A stretch of 64,000 nt of DNA from Rhinopithecus roxellana (Eukaryota > Chordata > Mammalia > Primates > Cercopithecidae), in NCBI RefSeq assembly GCF_007565055.1, contig NC_044559.1, positions 35,741,046 through 35,805,045 on the forward strand, read 5' to 3'. The notes beneath the pieces are model-generated. The model saw nothing but the letters and a program-made list of their open reading frames with translations, was not told the DNA's origin and made no database searches. How positions within the stretch are numbered: position 1 is the stretch's first letter; every line of letters begins with the position of its first letter. Of the stretch, positions 45,761-56,723 are shown piece after piece. Made by a program: the position numbers and the translations under genes.

Positions 45761-46392
45761 CCACTTTTTCAAATCATCCAGCCTGTTGAACTCAAGGCCT
45801 TTTCCAACCTTGACCTTTGAGACGACATCACCCTCAGTGCTTCCTGACTCCTTGGTTTCAACACAATGGCAGCTCTAATTCCAAATCCCTCCCAACCTGC
45901 ACCTTGCTCTCCTCCAGACCCCAAATCCTGATCCTGTAAATGGGCCTGTTCATGTCCTGCCGAGTTCTTAACTCCAACTGAAACAAGATTCTAATGTTGT
46001 GTGATCAACAGGTACAAATATCACTAAATTTTTTTTTCAAGAATTTTTATCTCACACCTCAAGATGATGTACTAAAGGAACTAAGAACAGAGCATGTTCG
46101 AAGCTACCAGTAAAGAAATCTCTCAATCTGTTGCTACCTAAGACAGAAAACATTCAAAGAGATCCAAATGATTATGGTCCTAGGAGATAGTGGCCAAAAA
46201 AGGAATGATTTCTCTCTCGCAGTTTCACACAGTAAATTAATGTTTCGCCAGCATCAGTTCAGCCTCAGAACTGCTCTAGCAAAAAGGATAATACTATAGC
46301 TATTCATTCTGGATGATGGACATATTGATGTTTGCTCTACTACTACTTTGTGAATATTAAAAATTTTATGCTAAAAATTTTTACTAAAAAAC
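45761..46392. other. Unassigned non-coding stretch
   Basis: No interspersed repeat recognised. AT-rich towards 46350-46392, leading into the palindromic satellite. Confidence 0.4.
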
Positions 46393-46470
46393 TTTACTAA
46401 CAATTTAGTAAATTGTTTACTAACAATTTAGTAAATTGTTTACTAACAATTTAGTAAATTGTTTACTAAA
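46393..46470. repeat. 23-bp palindromic tandem repeat, 3.4 copies
   Basis: Identical 23-base units at 46393-46415, 46416-46438 and 46439-46461, plus a partial one to 46470. Each contains 'aacaatttagtaaattgtt', a perfect 9-base inverted repeat around a single g. The array can therefore fold into serial or nested hairpins. Confidence 0.97.
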
Positions 46471-46497
46471 TTGTATGCTTTAAAGGGTGAAATTTAT

Positions 46498-46820
46498 GAT
46501 ATATAAATTATTATTATTTATTTTGACAGGGTCTCACTCTGTCGCCCAGGCCGGAGTGCAGTGGTGTGATCTTGGCTCACAGCAACGTCCGCCTCCCAGG
46601 TTCAAGTGATTCTCATGTCTCAGCCTCCCAAGTAGCTGGGACTACAGGCACGTGCCACCGTGCCTGGCTAATTTTTTTTGTATTTTTAGTAGAGATGGGG
46701 TTTTGCCGTGTTGGCCAGGCTGGTCTCGAACTCCTGGCTTCAAGTGATCCACCCGCCTCGGCCTCCCAAAGTGCTGGAATTACAGGCGTGAGCCACTGTG
46801 CCCAGCGGATATTTGAATTA
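46498..46820 (-). mobile_element. AluS SINE with TSD
   Basis: Reverse Alu 46511-46807 with ATT/TTTA-rich tail, ending 'gagccactgtgcccagcg'. TSDs 'gatatataaatta' (46498) and 'gatatttgaatta' (46808) differ at two bases. Confidence 0.94.
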
Positions 46821-49091
46821 TATCTCAATAATCAAAAAATGATGCTTTCCAGAGAAGAGATGGGAGAAATTCAGGTATCTAGAGAAACAAAGTAACCTGT
46901 CCAAAGCCAAGTAGGACATCCATGGGAAAATGTACAAATGTGCACAAGATCTAAGCAGCACTTTATACTCTCTAGTCATTCAAAAAAGAGAGAAAATAAT
47001 GACAAAATCCATTTACTCTCATGCTTTAAAAAGAAAAACTGCAGAGACTACCAAAACAGAGCTCAAGAGATAGGCTACAGCTTTTGGTGATTTAGTTCGG
47101 GTAGAAATGGGTCTTTGCTAGCTCACTTACGCTTTAATAGATAGCTTTTACCGTGCCTCAAAACCTAAACAAACAAACAAAAAAAACTGGCAGCTTCATT
47201 CATAAACTCCTTGTTGGATCTAGAAGAGATGGAAACTGAGGCACAAAAAAAAAAAAAAAGTAGGGAGTGCTAGATGGTTAGAGGAAGGAAAGACAGACTT
47301 CGTGCTTTTCTAGAGTGGTCAGATGCACAAGGACATGCTCTATTTAAGATAAATAAGGGAAATGATTCCCTTCAAATGATAGCATAATTAAGAAGCTAAA
47401 ATATCTTAGTAATACGGGAAGAAAGTATTGTTTCTTCTCACACACGAAAAAAGAAAGGCACTTAAAATCTCTAGAATAGGCAGAGAAGTAGAAGAAAGTC
47501 ATTAACTGAATAGAAACAAATGAAAAGGTGGTGATTTAAGTAACTGGAACGTAAGAAAAGAGAATCCATTGGATTTAATGCTTTGAACATTCTCTTTTAA
47601 AACCTACAGGTTTCGATACACAGAATTGCATTTCTTTCTCTAGTTTCCAATGTTTACAAATTAGCTTATAGACAAAGCAAGGTAAGCTTAATTATAACAT
47701 GAAAATGTAAATGTCAAATTTTCAATATGTAAAAGCAGTGACAGAACTGATGGGGCTCCAGAGGTGGAGTGAGAGAGAAGCTGGGAATAATGAGGGACAT
47801 TCTTCATCTTACATCCTGGCGAGTCCATAGAGTCCAGAGTTGATAGAACAAGAAGGCAGGAGAGGGTTGGGAGAGGTAGAAGCGGACGAAGTGTGCTGAT
47901 CTTTATCTTTCATGGTGAGGAGTCTGAAGTTAATCAATGAAAAAAGAACAATGTAGATTTTTAGGTGTTACCATCTAGAACAAAAGCATTGTTTGAAAGT
48001 ATTAATTCTGCTATGTAGAGCCATTGGGGCTGGATTTTTTTTTTAACTTAATACCATTCAGTAATTGTTTAAAATTTTTTTCCCATTATAGATGCATTGC
48101 TTTGATCATTATTTCTTGATTTTTTTAAATCACAGAATCTAGAACACAAAATAATTGCATAACAAATGAACACGTTAAACACATTTTTTTGCCATCAAAA
48201 ACATGAATCCATTGGATATAGCAATTTCCCACTTCAATCCAGATGGTAAATGCCAACTTGACTGGCATTCAGGCAATGTCACATCTTTGCTTCAACGACA
48301 GAAAATAAACTGAAAACAGCCCAAAAGGATTAAAGGAAGCTCAACCAAGCTCTTTTCTTGTTAGTACATATTTCTATTAATAAAAATAAAGTAAAAAGAA
48401 GCAATAAATGTCCTGGCCTTGAGTATACTAGATGGATTCCCTATTTTCAGCAAGAATAAAGATAGCCATTTCTTCAATAACAGCAAACCTGCTGGCATCA
48501 ATTTTTAAGTCTTAATTTGAACACACAGTGTGTAATTATAAGACAGAGAAAAAGAATGTTCACCAGAAGCATCTAAGAGGGTGTCTAGGCTATACATGGA
48601 GAGTCTCTTACAATATAGCAGATGATAATTTAATATGCATTGACCTGATTCTTAACTAAGACTAGGCAATGCTAGTATGTGCCTCAAGATTTTAAGAAGA
48701 CCCATATTTGTTAGTTATAAGAATGACTTTAAAGAACAGACATTTTAAGCTTTTCCTACTTGTAGCATATGCTACATACAAGCAAAGCAGGCACACTAAC
48801 ACAAATGGACAGTTAAGAGATTTGAAGCTGAACTTTTTTCCCCCTTTCCTACATTCTTTTAGGGAATTTTTTTTTTTTTTTTTTTTTTTTAATTTTGCTT
48901 GGGACTGCGTAGGGGACTTCCACCACTTCCCTTGGAAATCTTTCTTACTCTACCCAGGAGGAAATCTAGGCATTATTAAATCCTAACTCCTTCACATCCT
49001 CCTAGGGGACTCAAAATGGAAAATTGTGGGTATGGAAGGAAGTGGCTGCAGCCTAAAATTTAAATTTACTGGAAAATTAGTACTATACCGA
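46821..49091. other. Unassigned non-coding stretch
   Basis: About 2.3 kb, the longest repeat-poor block of the window's second half. Contains A-run 47245-47259 and a T-run of about 22 at 48868-48890. AT-rich; no gene signals recognised. Confidence 0.4.
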
Positions 49092-49199
49092 TTAGATACA
49101 GTAACTTGACATAGTAACTTGGACACTGTTAGATACAGTAACTTCAATAGCATATATATACTATATTAGACACAGTAACTTGGGATAGCAACTTGGACA
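49092..49199 (+). repeat. 37-bp minisatellite, 3 degenerate copies
   Basis: Units begin at 49092, 49129 and 49166, exactly 37 apart. Each starts 'ttaga(t/c)acagtaactt'. Copies 1 and 3 also share '(t/c)aacttggaca', while copy 2 has a TA-rich replacement. Confidence 0.9.
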
Positions 49200-49228
49200 G
49201 AGCCTATACAAAAGCAGTCCTCAGAAAT

Positions 49229-49542
49229 AATAAAAAGTTGGCTGGGTATGGTGGCTCACGCTTGTAATTCCTGAACTCTGGGAAGCTGAGGCAGGAGGAT
49301 CACTTGAGGTCAGGAGTTTGAGACTAGCCTGGCCAACATGGTGAAACCCCGTATCTACTAAAAATACCAAAATTAACTGGGTATAGTGGTGCGCACCCCT
49401 CTTGGGAGGATGAGGCAGGAGAATCGCTTGAACCTAAGAGGCAGAGGTTGCAGTGAGCTGAGATCGCGCCACTGCACTCCAACCTGGGTGACACAGCGAG
49501 ACCCTGTCTCAAAAAAAAATAATAAAGAAAGAATAAAAAGTT
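49229..49542 (+). mobile_element. AluS SINE with TSD
   Basis: Forward Alu from 'ggctgggtatggtggctcac' (49240) with a small right-arm deletion, A9 tail with AAT/AAAG. TSD 'aataaaaagtt' at 49229-49239 and 49532-49542. Confidence 0.94.
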
Positions 49543-49693
49543 GTGTTTCTGCTTCTCTGGGGTGATACATAGACTGAAAATCAGGGAAGATACTGTCTTA
49601 AGTACTTTGGAAACCAATAACCATAGTGGTATATATAGTATTTACAAGTCACCCTAAAGATTCTGCTCGATAACACCCTCACAGGACTATTCT

Positions 49694-49997
49694 ATTATAT
49701 TTTATTTTATTTTTTGAGATAGACTTTCGCTCTGTCGTCCAGGCTGGAGCACAGTGGCTTGATCCTGGCTCACTGCAAGCTCCGCCTCCCGGGTTCACGC
49801 CATTCTCCTGCCTCAGCCTCCCCACTAGCTGGGACTACAGGCGCCCACCACCACGCCCGGTTAATTTTTTCGTATTTTTAGTAGAGACCAGGTTTCACCG
49901 TGTTAGCCAGGATGGTCTCAATCTCCTGACCTCGTGATCCGCCCACCTCGGCCTCCCAAAGTGCTGGGATTACAGGCGTGAGCCACTGGGCCCGGCC
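49694..49997 (-). mobile_element. AluY SINE
   Basis: Reverse AluY: 'gcaagctccgcctcccgggt', 'tcacgccattctcctgcc' and 'gacctcgtgatccgcccacc' are diagnostic. Tail of TTTTA repeats. Lacks the monkey-specific AluYR bases, so an older catarrhine AluY. Flanks share 'ctattct'. Confidence 0.95.
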
Positions 49998-50319
49998 AGC
50001 CTATTCTTAATATGAATCCTTGAAGGTAATGAAAGAGCACTAGATCTAAAATCAAAAGACCTTCCAATAACTGAGAAGAAATATGTACACTATATGTTAG
50101 AAAAAAATGGTTAATATCTTTAGGAAAAGAAAGGGAGGAACATTCTTCCCCTATCCCTCTACCCCTCCTCAAAATAATCAAGGAGTTCGCAAAATAAGTA
50201 TATGGGTAAAGGTCAGATTTATGAGTAATCAAAATCCTGCTAGTTCAAATAATAAGATTCTTTTTGTTCACCACAAATAACTGACAGAGATTGTTTGTTG
50301 TAAGTTAAAATCCAGAAGT
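49998..50319. other. Unassigned non-coding stretch
   Basis: No repeat family recognised between the AluY and a short L1M piece. Confidence 0.4.
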
Positions 50320-50500
50320 GGTGAAGGCACCATTACACATTGCTAGTGGAAAACAAGTTGGCAATGCCTTTAAATTATGATATATTCACTCATTGGAATG
50401 TTATGCAGTTATAAAAAGAATCCTGTAGAAGTTTCTAGAGATGTGGAGAGTTGTTTACGGAAAACTATAACAAAACATAAGTACAGATAATTACCTTTTT
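50320..50500 (+). mobile_element. Short L1M fragment
   Basis: 'ccattacacattgctagtgg' and 'attggaatgttatgcagtta' followed by 'taaaaagaatcc' match the common sense L1 ORF2/UTR border motifs. Confidence 0.6.
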
Positions 50501-51044
50501 GTCAATTACATGAAACACAATCTATAACTTATGGACTTAGATACTTAAGAATTTTTTGGGTAAAGCAGACCTTAATTCTCATAGATTTTGCTAACCTTGG
50601 CAGAAGGCTAGCTTTGACTCTCAAAGCTGACTTCCTTTTAATGAAATATGAATGCTCTACGATAAATAAAAAAGTACTCAATTTTGAGATTTTTGCATTA
50701 TAAAATAAAGGCTCCATTAAGTATCCCTTGAAAGACCCTGGATATTTTTAATTGCTACGTGTTAATTTCACTTTAAACATTATAAAAGCAGTTAGTTAAC
50801 TGCAAAATGCCAAAGGCTCTCTAATGACTAAAAATGGCCAAAAGTACACTTTGGATACTCCATCTACAAAAGAAGAGGGAAGATGCAATTGATCTTTGTG
50901 CCCCATCACTGCATTATTTGAGTTCACTTTCAACCATTTACAAGCAAAACAAAGATGAAAACATTCTCATCTGCACTCTTCATACCACCTACTTTCACAG
51001 GCAGAATATCCAGACCAGCAAGTTGAATAAGAAAATAAATTTCC
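50501..51044. other. Unassigned non-coding stretch
   Basis: AT-leaning. A 73-codon plus frame (50834-51055) is unsupported. No repeat recognised. Confidence 0.4.
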
Positions 51045-51510
51045 TGATTCAGTGACTCGACTTAACTTTAGTGTGCCGCAGTTTCCTCATTGGTCGAATG
51101 GAGTAATAATATTATCTACCTCAGCTGGGCATGGTGGCTCATGCCTGTAATCCCAGCACTTTGGGAGGCTGAGGCAGGCAGATCACTTGAATCCAGAAGT
51201 TCGAGACCAGCCTGGCAAACCTGGAGAAACCCTGTCTCTACTAAAAATACAAAAATTAGTTGGCCGTGGTGGCACACACCTATAGTACCAGCCACTCAGG
51301 AGGCTGAGGCACAATCAATTGAACCCGAGAGGTTGTAGTGAGCCAAGATAGCAGCACCGCATTCCAGCCTGGGTGACAGAGCAACACTCTGTCTCAAAAA
51401 AATAAAAATAAAAATAAATCTACCTCAAGGACTGATGTGAGGATTAAATTAGTTAAGCTGTGTAAAAGTCTTAGAACATTGCCTGGCACATTGTATCTCA
51501 AAACATGTTA
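51045..51510 (+). mobile_element. MIR SINE split by an Alu
   Basis: First piece 51045-51123 ('gcagtttcctcattggtcga', 'attatctacctca'), second 51428-51510 ('gatgtgaggattaaattagt', 'agaacattgcctggcacatt'). Together they make a continuous MIR core and 3' end. Confidence 0.88.
51114..51427 (+). mobile_element. AluS SINE within a MIR, 10-bp TSD
   Basis: Forward Alu from 'gctgggcatggtggctcatg' (51124) to an AAAAT-repeat tail. TSD 'atctacctca' at 51114-51123 and 51418-51427 is MIR sequence. Confidence 0.95.
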
Positions 51511-52945
51511 GTTTGTTTTTGTAACTATTACCATTACTACTACTAAGTAGTATACTTTTAAAATTAATATAGTTATATTTGAGGGTATAAGTAGTAGCAC
51601 TAATATGGTTAAAGCAGAATTGCAACTAGAAAAATCAACTTCAAGGTAATTTGCCTAAAAGTGAAGATTTAGAATAGCTTCTAGAATTAATGGTTTATAT
51701 TCTATTGGTGTTGATTCTGGGGCAATGAGGTTAGATATTATTCGGGTTCTGGACAGTATGTCCTCAGTAAATGGAAGAACTCTCAGAGTAAGTAACTCAA
51801 GTAGCTATTAAAGGTGTCGTATATTTTGGAACTCAGAAACATTAAAGGTCACTAGTAGAAACACTTGTACTTTTTGAAGTTCAAACTGCCAGATTCAGAC
51901 ACACTGCCAGATTTCTTGCATAAATTAGATATAACCATCTTGGATCTTTCTGTGCAGTAATTTGTTTTCTAAACTCAATTTTAAATCAGTCCAAGTGATA
52001 GATAATAAATATTTTAGTTATTTGTCTTCTCTCTTTTTTTCCTTCTCTCAAGCATGAGGAGCTCTTGAACCTCTAAAAATCAAATAATTTCTCTTTCAAA
52101 ACTTTTCTGGGGAAGTTACTGTGTTAGTCAATAGTATATCTCAAAAACAAAACCTTAAAGTTGTGTTAAAGATAGGCCTGGCCGAGCGAGGCTGTCAGCT
52201 GTGGCTGCCTCCTGTTCTCCATCACAGCTCTTCTGTTGTAAGGGTTGATTTGCAGGGGAGAGGATGGCTCTGGTTCTCAGCCTTGCCACATGAACAAGGT
52301 GTAACCTTCATAAAAAGATGGGCTGATATAAAAGAAAAAAATAAGTTGCCTTCTGGAGGGACTTTCCAAAACATACAAAACACAGAGGAAACATAGGGCT
52401 TCCCTGGGAACCCAAGACAAAGTGAGACAAGAAGTTGGAGAGAAGAGTCTCATTTTTGTACGAACCACCAGGAATGCAGCCTGTAATGGCAGCCTAAGTT
52501 GGCCTCTTGGGAGACCATGAGATGTGGCCTGGGCGTAGAAGCAGAAGTTTCATGATGGGAACACAATTCTGTTGGTGTTATATCGCAGGCCTCATTCTGG
52601 GAACTTTCTCTAGGGAAGAAAGCAATATAAAATTGCAGTGAAGCACCTGTGCTTTGGAGGTAGCCTCAAACTTAGTTAGATTGGATTCAAGTACAAGGAA
52701 AATCAAGGTTTTCCTGCTGTCTCACTGGCCGTTTATTCTCAGGCTCTGTTCTATCTCTTCCTCCCCTGATCAACCTCTAAACTTTACAGCAGTGTTTCTC
52801 AACCATCTGGGGAGAAGAACCCAGGCACTGCTTTAATTTCCAATCCACCGCAGACTGATACCACTGGAAAATGCAACAAAGAAACAAGTTATCAAGACAG
52901 TGAAGGCATACAAAATTAAAGTGATCATTTGCTATAATTGTATAA
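51511..52945. other. Unassigned non-coding stretch
   Basis: No interspersed repeat confidently recognised. 52790-52860 begins 'cagtgtttctcaaccatctg', reminiscent of a hAT terminal repeat but too short to call. Short frames on both strands are unsupported. Confidence 0.35.
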
Positions 52946-53146
52946 AAGTGTCTAAATGTTAGCTGAGCATGGTGGCATGCGCCTGAGGTCCCAGCGACAC
53001 AGGAGGTTGAGGCAGGAGGATAGCTTGAGTCCAAAAGGTTGAGGCTGCAGTGAGCCATGTTGACGCCACTGCACTCCAGCCTGGATGAGAGAGTAAGATT
53101 CTGTCTCAAAGAAAATAAATAAATAAAAATAATGAAGTTTCTAATA
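52946..53146 (+). mobile_element. Alu right-arm only (5'-truncated, J-like)
   Basis: Starts at the right-arm head 'ttagctgagcatggtggcat' and ends in an AAAT-rich tail. TSDs 'aagtgtctaaat' (52946) and 'aagtttctaata' (53135) differ at two positions, so truncation occurred at insertion. Confidence 0.92.
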
Positions 53147-53728
53147 TTATTCTCAATTTCTGTTTTTATCATACTGGGTGGGAGCAGGCAGGGCAAGAAG
53201 CAACACCAGGCTGTGGGCCATTTTGGGGTAGCATCGTTTTTTAGAGAATGTGTCCCATCTACATGCTCTTCTTAGCTGACAAATTCCCAATTGGAAGCTC
53301 CTACCTTGACCTTGCCCTGACATAAAGACTCGGGTATCCAGTTGCTGGCCTGACCACCCCCTTGGATGTCTCAGAGTCATCTCAAACTGGCATGTGGAAA
53401 CAGAACTCTTGATGTTATTCCCACTCCAAAATCTGTTCTCTCTATTGCCCCTTCTCCCCAGATAGGGATAAACAGTACCACAACCTCCCCTTCCCTCTCC
53501 CACGTGCTCTCTCTCTTCTTCAGTTTCTACCCACTCCACTAGCAATTCTTGTCAATTCCCCCTCCAAAATATGCCACAAATTGGTCTGCTTGTCCTCCTT
53601 CACTGCCCCACCCTCCTCCAAGCCACAAACCTCCTTCCTGTACATCACTGAAAAAGAGTCTATTCTCTAAACCACAATGGTATCCTGCCTGACACGCAGT
53701 GAGGACTCCACAAATGGTTAACTTAAAA
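53147..53728. other. Unassigned non-coding stretch
   Basis: Pyrimidine-rich in parts (53430-53530). A 130-codon minus-strand frame (53153-53545) lies here with no known motif or splice support. No repeat recognised. Confidence 0.4.
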
Positions 53729-54198
53729 TATTTCCTGGCCAGGCGCGGTGGCTTGTGCCTGTAATCCTAGCACTTTGGGAGGCCAAGGCGGGCAGATCAC
53801 CTGAGGTCAGGAGTTCAAGACCAGCCTGGCCAACATGGTGAAACCCTGTCTCTACTAAAAATACGAAAATTAGCCAGGCATGGTGGCATGTGCCTGTAAT
53901 CTCAGCTACCCAGGAGGCTGAGGCAGGAGAATCACTGGAACCTGGGAGGCACAGGCTCCAGTGAGCCAAGATCATGCCACTGGCACTCCAGCCTGGGTGA
54001 CAGAGCAAGACTCTGTCTCTAATATATATACACACACACACACACATATGTGTGTGTATATATATACACATATATACATATACACATGTGTATATATACA
54101 CACACATATATACATATACATATATATACACATATGTGTATGTATATATACACACACATATACTATATATACACACACACATATAGAGAGTATTTCCT
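53729..54198 (+). mobile_element. AluS SINE with TA/CA-expanded tail and TSD
   Basis: Forward Alu from 'ggccaggcgcggtggcttgt' (53737). The tail has turned into a TA/CA dinucleotide tract. TSD 'tatttcct' at 53729-53736 and 54191-54198 encloses the tract. Confidence 0.94.
54022..54190. repeat. Mixed (TA)n/(CA)n/(GT)n tract
   Basis: About 165 bases of strict purine-pyrimidine alternation with inverted CA and GT blocks, for example 'cacacacatatgtgtgtg'. Capable of cruciform and Z-DNA formation. Open frames of Tyr/Ile/Cys/His/Thr repeats here are artefacts. Confidence 0.96.
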
Positions 54199-54202
54199 AA
54201 TT

Positions 54203-54483
54203 GGCCGGGCACAGTGGTTCACGCTGTTAATCCCAGGACTTTGAGAGGCCAAGGTGGGCAGATCACGTGAGGTCAGGAGTTCAAGACCAGCCTGGCCAAC
54301 ATGGTGAATCCCTCTGGTAGTGGCTTATGCCTGTAATCCCAGCTACTTGGGAGGCTGAAGCAGGAGAATCACTTGAACCCAGGAGGTGGAGGTTGCAGTG
54401 AGCTGAGATTGCGCCACTGCACTCCATCCTGCGTGACAAGAGTAAGACTGTGTCTAAAAAAAATAAAAAATAAAAATAAATAA
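54203..54483 (+). mobile_element. AluS SINE, internally deleted
   Basis: Forward Alu from 'ggccgggcacagtggttcac' with the A-rich linker region deleted (left arm joins right arm at 'gtgaatccctctggtagtgg'). AAAT-rich tail. Short 'ttcctaa' flanks. Head-to-tail with the preceding Alu. Confidence 0.93.
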
Positions 54484-54599
54484 ATTCCTAAGTACCAGAA
54501 ATACAATGAAAACAGGACGTCAGTCTCTATAATGCAAGGAAGATTATTACTGAAGATGAGAGGCTCCAAAACAGCAGAGGAGGTCTCTCAAAATAAAAG

Positions 54600-55720
54600 A
54601 AAGTTCTTCTAGATGTAGACAAATCATATTTGTATATGTTTATCGGGTACCATGTGGTGTACAAATTTCAATACAGTGTGTAAAGATTAAATTAAGCTAT
54701 TAACATATCTATTACCTCAATATTTCTCTTGATAAGAACATTAGAAATTTACTGTTTTGGCAATATTGAAATGTACAGAACTCAATTATTAGCTATATTC
54801 ACATGCTCTGCCACTGATCTAAAAAAAAAATCCATCTGAGGCTTTGTACCCTTTGATGACTATCATCTCCCCAGTCCTCTTACCCTACCCCAGCCTCAGT
54901 AACCACCATTCTACTCTCTGCTTCTATGAGTCCAATTATTTCAGATTCCACATATAAGTAGGAATGTGTGGTATTTGCCTTTCAGGGTTTGCCTTATTTC
55001 ACTTAGCATCGTGTTCTCCAATTCCATCCATACTGTTGCATATGACAGAATTTCTTCCTTTTTTAAGGGTGAATAGTATTCTATTGTGTAGCTGTACCAC
55101 GTCTTATTCATCCATCCCTTGATGAACACTTAGGTTGATTCCATAACTTGGCTATTGTGAATAGTGCAGCAATGATCATGGGGGTGCAACTATTTCTCTG
55201 ACATAGTGATTTCAAATCTTTTTGGTTCATATGGTAATTTTATTTTTAGTTTCTTGAGGAACCTCCATACTGTGTCTACAATGGTTGTACTAATTTACAT
55301 TCCCAGCAATGGCATACAAGAAAGGGTTTTCTCCACATCCTCACCAATGCTCATCTTTTGTCTTTTTGATAACAGCTATTCTAACAGGTGTGAGGTGATA
55401 TTTCATTGTGATTTTAATCTGCATCTCCCTAATGAGTAGTGATGTTGGGCATTTTGCATCTGTTAGTCATTTGTGTGTTTTCTTTTGAGCAATGTCTATT
55501 CATATCCTTTACCCATTTCTTAATTGGATTATTTATTTTCTGTTTATAGAGTTATTTGAGGTCCTTATATATTATGGATATTAAACTGTTATTCAGGGTA
55601 TTAATAAACCCTTATTTTGGACATTAAGCCCTTTGTATAACTTGCAAATATTTTCTCCCAAACCATAGATTGTTTCTTCACTCTGCTAATTGTTTTCTTT
55701 GATGTGTAGAAGGAAAAGTC
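54600..55720 (-). mobile_element. L1M (L1MA/B-like) 3' part
   Basis: Reverse UTR and ORF2 end: 'ctttgtaccctttgatgact', 'tcagattccacatataagta', 'ggtgaatagtattctattgt', 'caatggttgtactaatttac', 'attctaacaggtgtgaggtg'. More intact than the other L1M pieces but full of stops. Confidence 0.88.
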
Positions 55721-56376
55721 TTCATAGCATATAAAATGATCCTCAAAAAACAGACACCACTTTTTCCACAAATTGGTAAGGAAAGGGCATTCCAGGTGGA
55801 AACAGAATCAAAAGCTCAGTTTGGGAAAGATGAACAGTCTAGCTTGACTTAAGCAAAGGTTCCAAAGACAGAAAAGTGAAGTGGGCCATCCAGGCCATGA
55901 AGATCCCCAAATGCTGAGGTTGAGGAATCTGGAGGCAGCTCCACAGACCACAGGGGCATGGAAGCTTTCTGCATGGGGGAGCCAGGCAGTCACGGCCAAG
56001 CTGTAGAAAAGTCATATCTGCTGTGTGTGGTTGTTTCTCCACTCTGCTATACGTGTATGTGTGCCCAAAGAGTTCATCTCTTCCCTCCTTGTACACATCA
56101 CAAAAAAAGCCCTGAATGCCATGGTAGAAGAATCTGCAGCTAATTCCAGAGGCAATGGGGAGCTGTAGGAGCTTTTTTATATAGGGGAGTTAAACGGTTA
56201 AGGCCAAGCTGTCGAAAATGGATTTGATAGTTATACACAGAATGGACTAGAAAGGGGAGAGACCGGTGATATTGGTAACAGTTGTGATGTATACAAATGA
56301 TCCAGTTTACAATTCTAATTGCTTTCTTTATATGTCCTCAAAATCTACAAAGAGCATTACATGAAATTAATTATTT
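55721..56376. other. Unassigned stretch with degenerate internal repeats
   Basis: Two similar blocks, 'aggaatctggaggcagctcc'..'ccaagctgtagaaaag' (55920-56012) and 'agaatctgcagctaattcca'..'ccaagctgtcgaaaat' (56128-56220), suggest an old duplication. The second also resembles a common mammalian repeat that I cannot name. Confidence 0.4.
56015..56088 (+). repeat. 74-bp block similar to 57155-57228
   Basis: Gapless alignment of 74 bases with about 55 matches (74% by eye count). Both end 'gttcat(c/t)tcttccctcc'. Suggests two copies of an unrecognised interspersed repeat or an old local duplication. Confidence 0.7.
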
Positions 56377-56723
56377 AAAAGCCATTGAAGGCTAGGCATG
56401 ATGGCTCACACCTGTAATCCCAGCACTTTGGGAGGCCAAGGCGGGTGGATCACTTGAGGTCAGGAGTTCCAGACCAGCCTAGCCAATATGATGAAACCCT
56501 CTCTCTATTAAAAATACAAGAATTATCTGGGCTTGGTGGCACGTGCCTATAATCCCAGCTACTCAGGAGGCTGAGGCAGGAGAACTGCTTGAATTTGGGA
56601 GGCGGAGGCTGCAGTGGGCCAAGATGGGGCCATTGCACTCCAACCTGGGTGATAGAGCGAGACTCCATCTCAAAATAAAATAAAATAAAATAAAGTAAAA
56701 TAAAATAAAATAAAGTCATTGAA
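56377..56723 (+). mobile_element. AluS SINE with (TAAAA)n tail and TSD
   Basis: Forward Alu from 'ggctaggcatgatggctcac' (56390). Tail of AAAAT pentamers (about 56673-56711). TSDs 'aaaagccattgaa' (56377) and 'aaagtcattgaa' (56712) differ at one base. Confidence 0.95.

Noticed and set aside
46393..46470. CRISPR-like array
   Set aside because: The units are directly adjacent with no variable spacers, and the genome is a primate's; it is a small palindromic satellite.
53718..54212. 164-codon minus-strand frame, the longest in the window
   Set aside because: Composed of reverse AluS and the TA/CA tract; typical Alu-encoded peptide pattern, not a gene.
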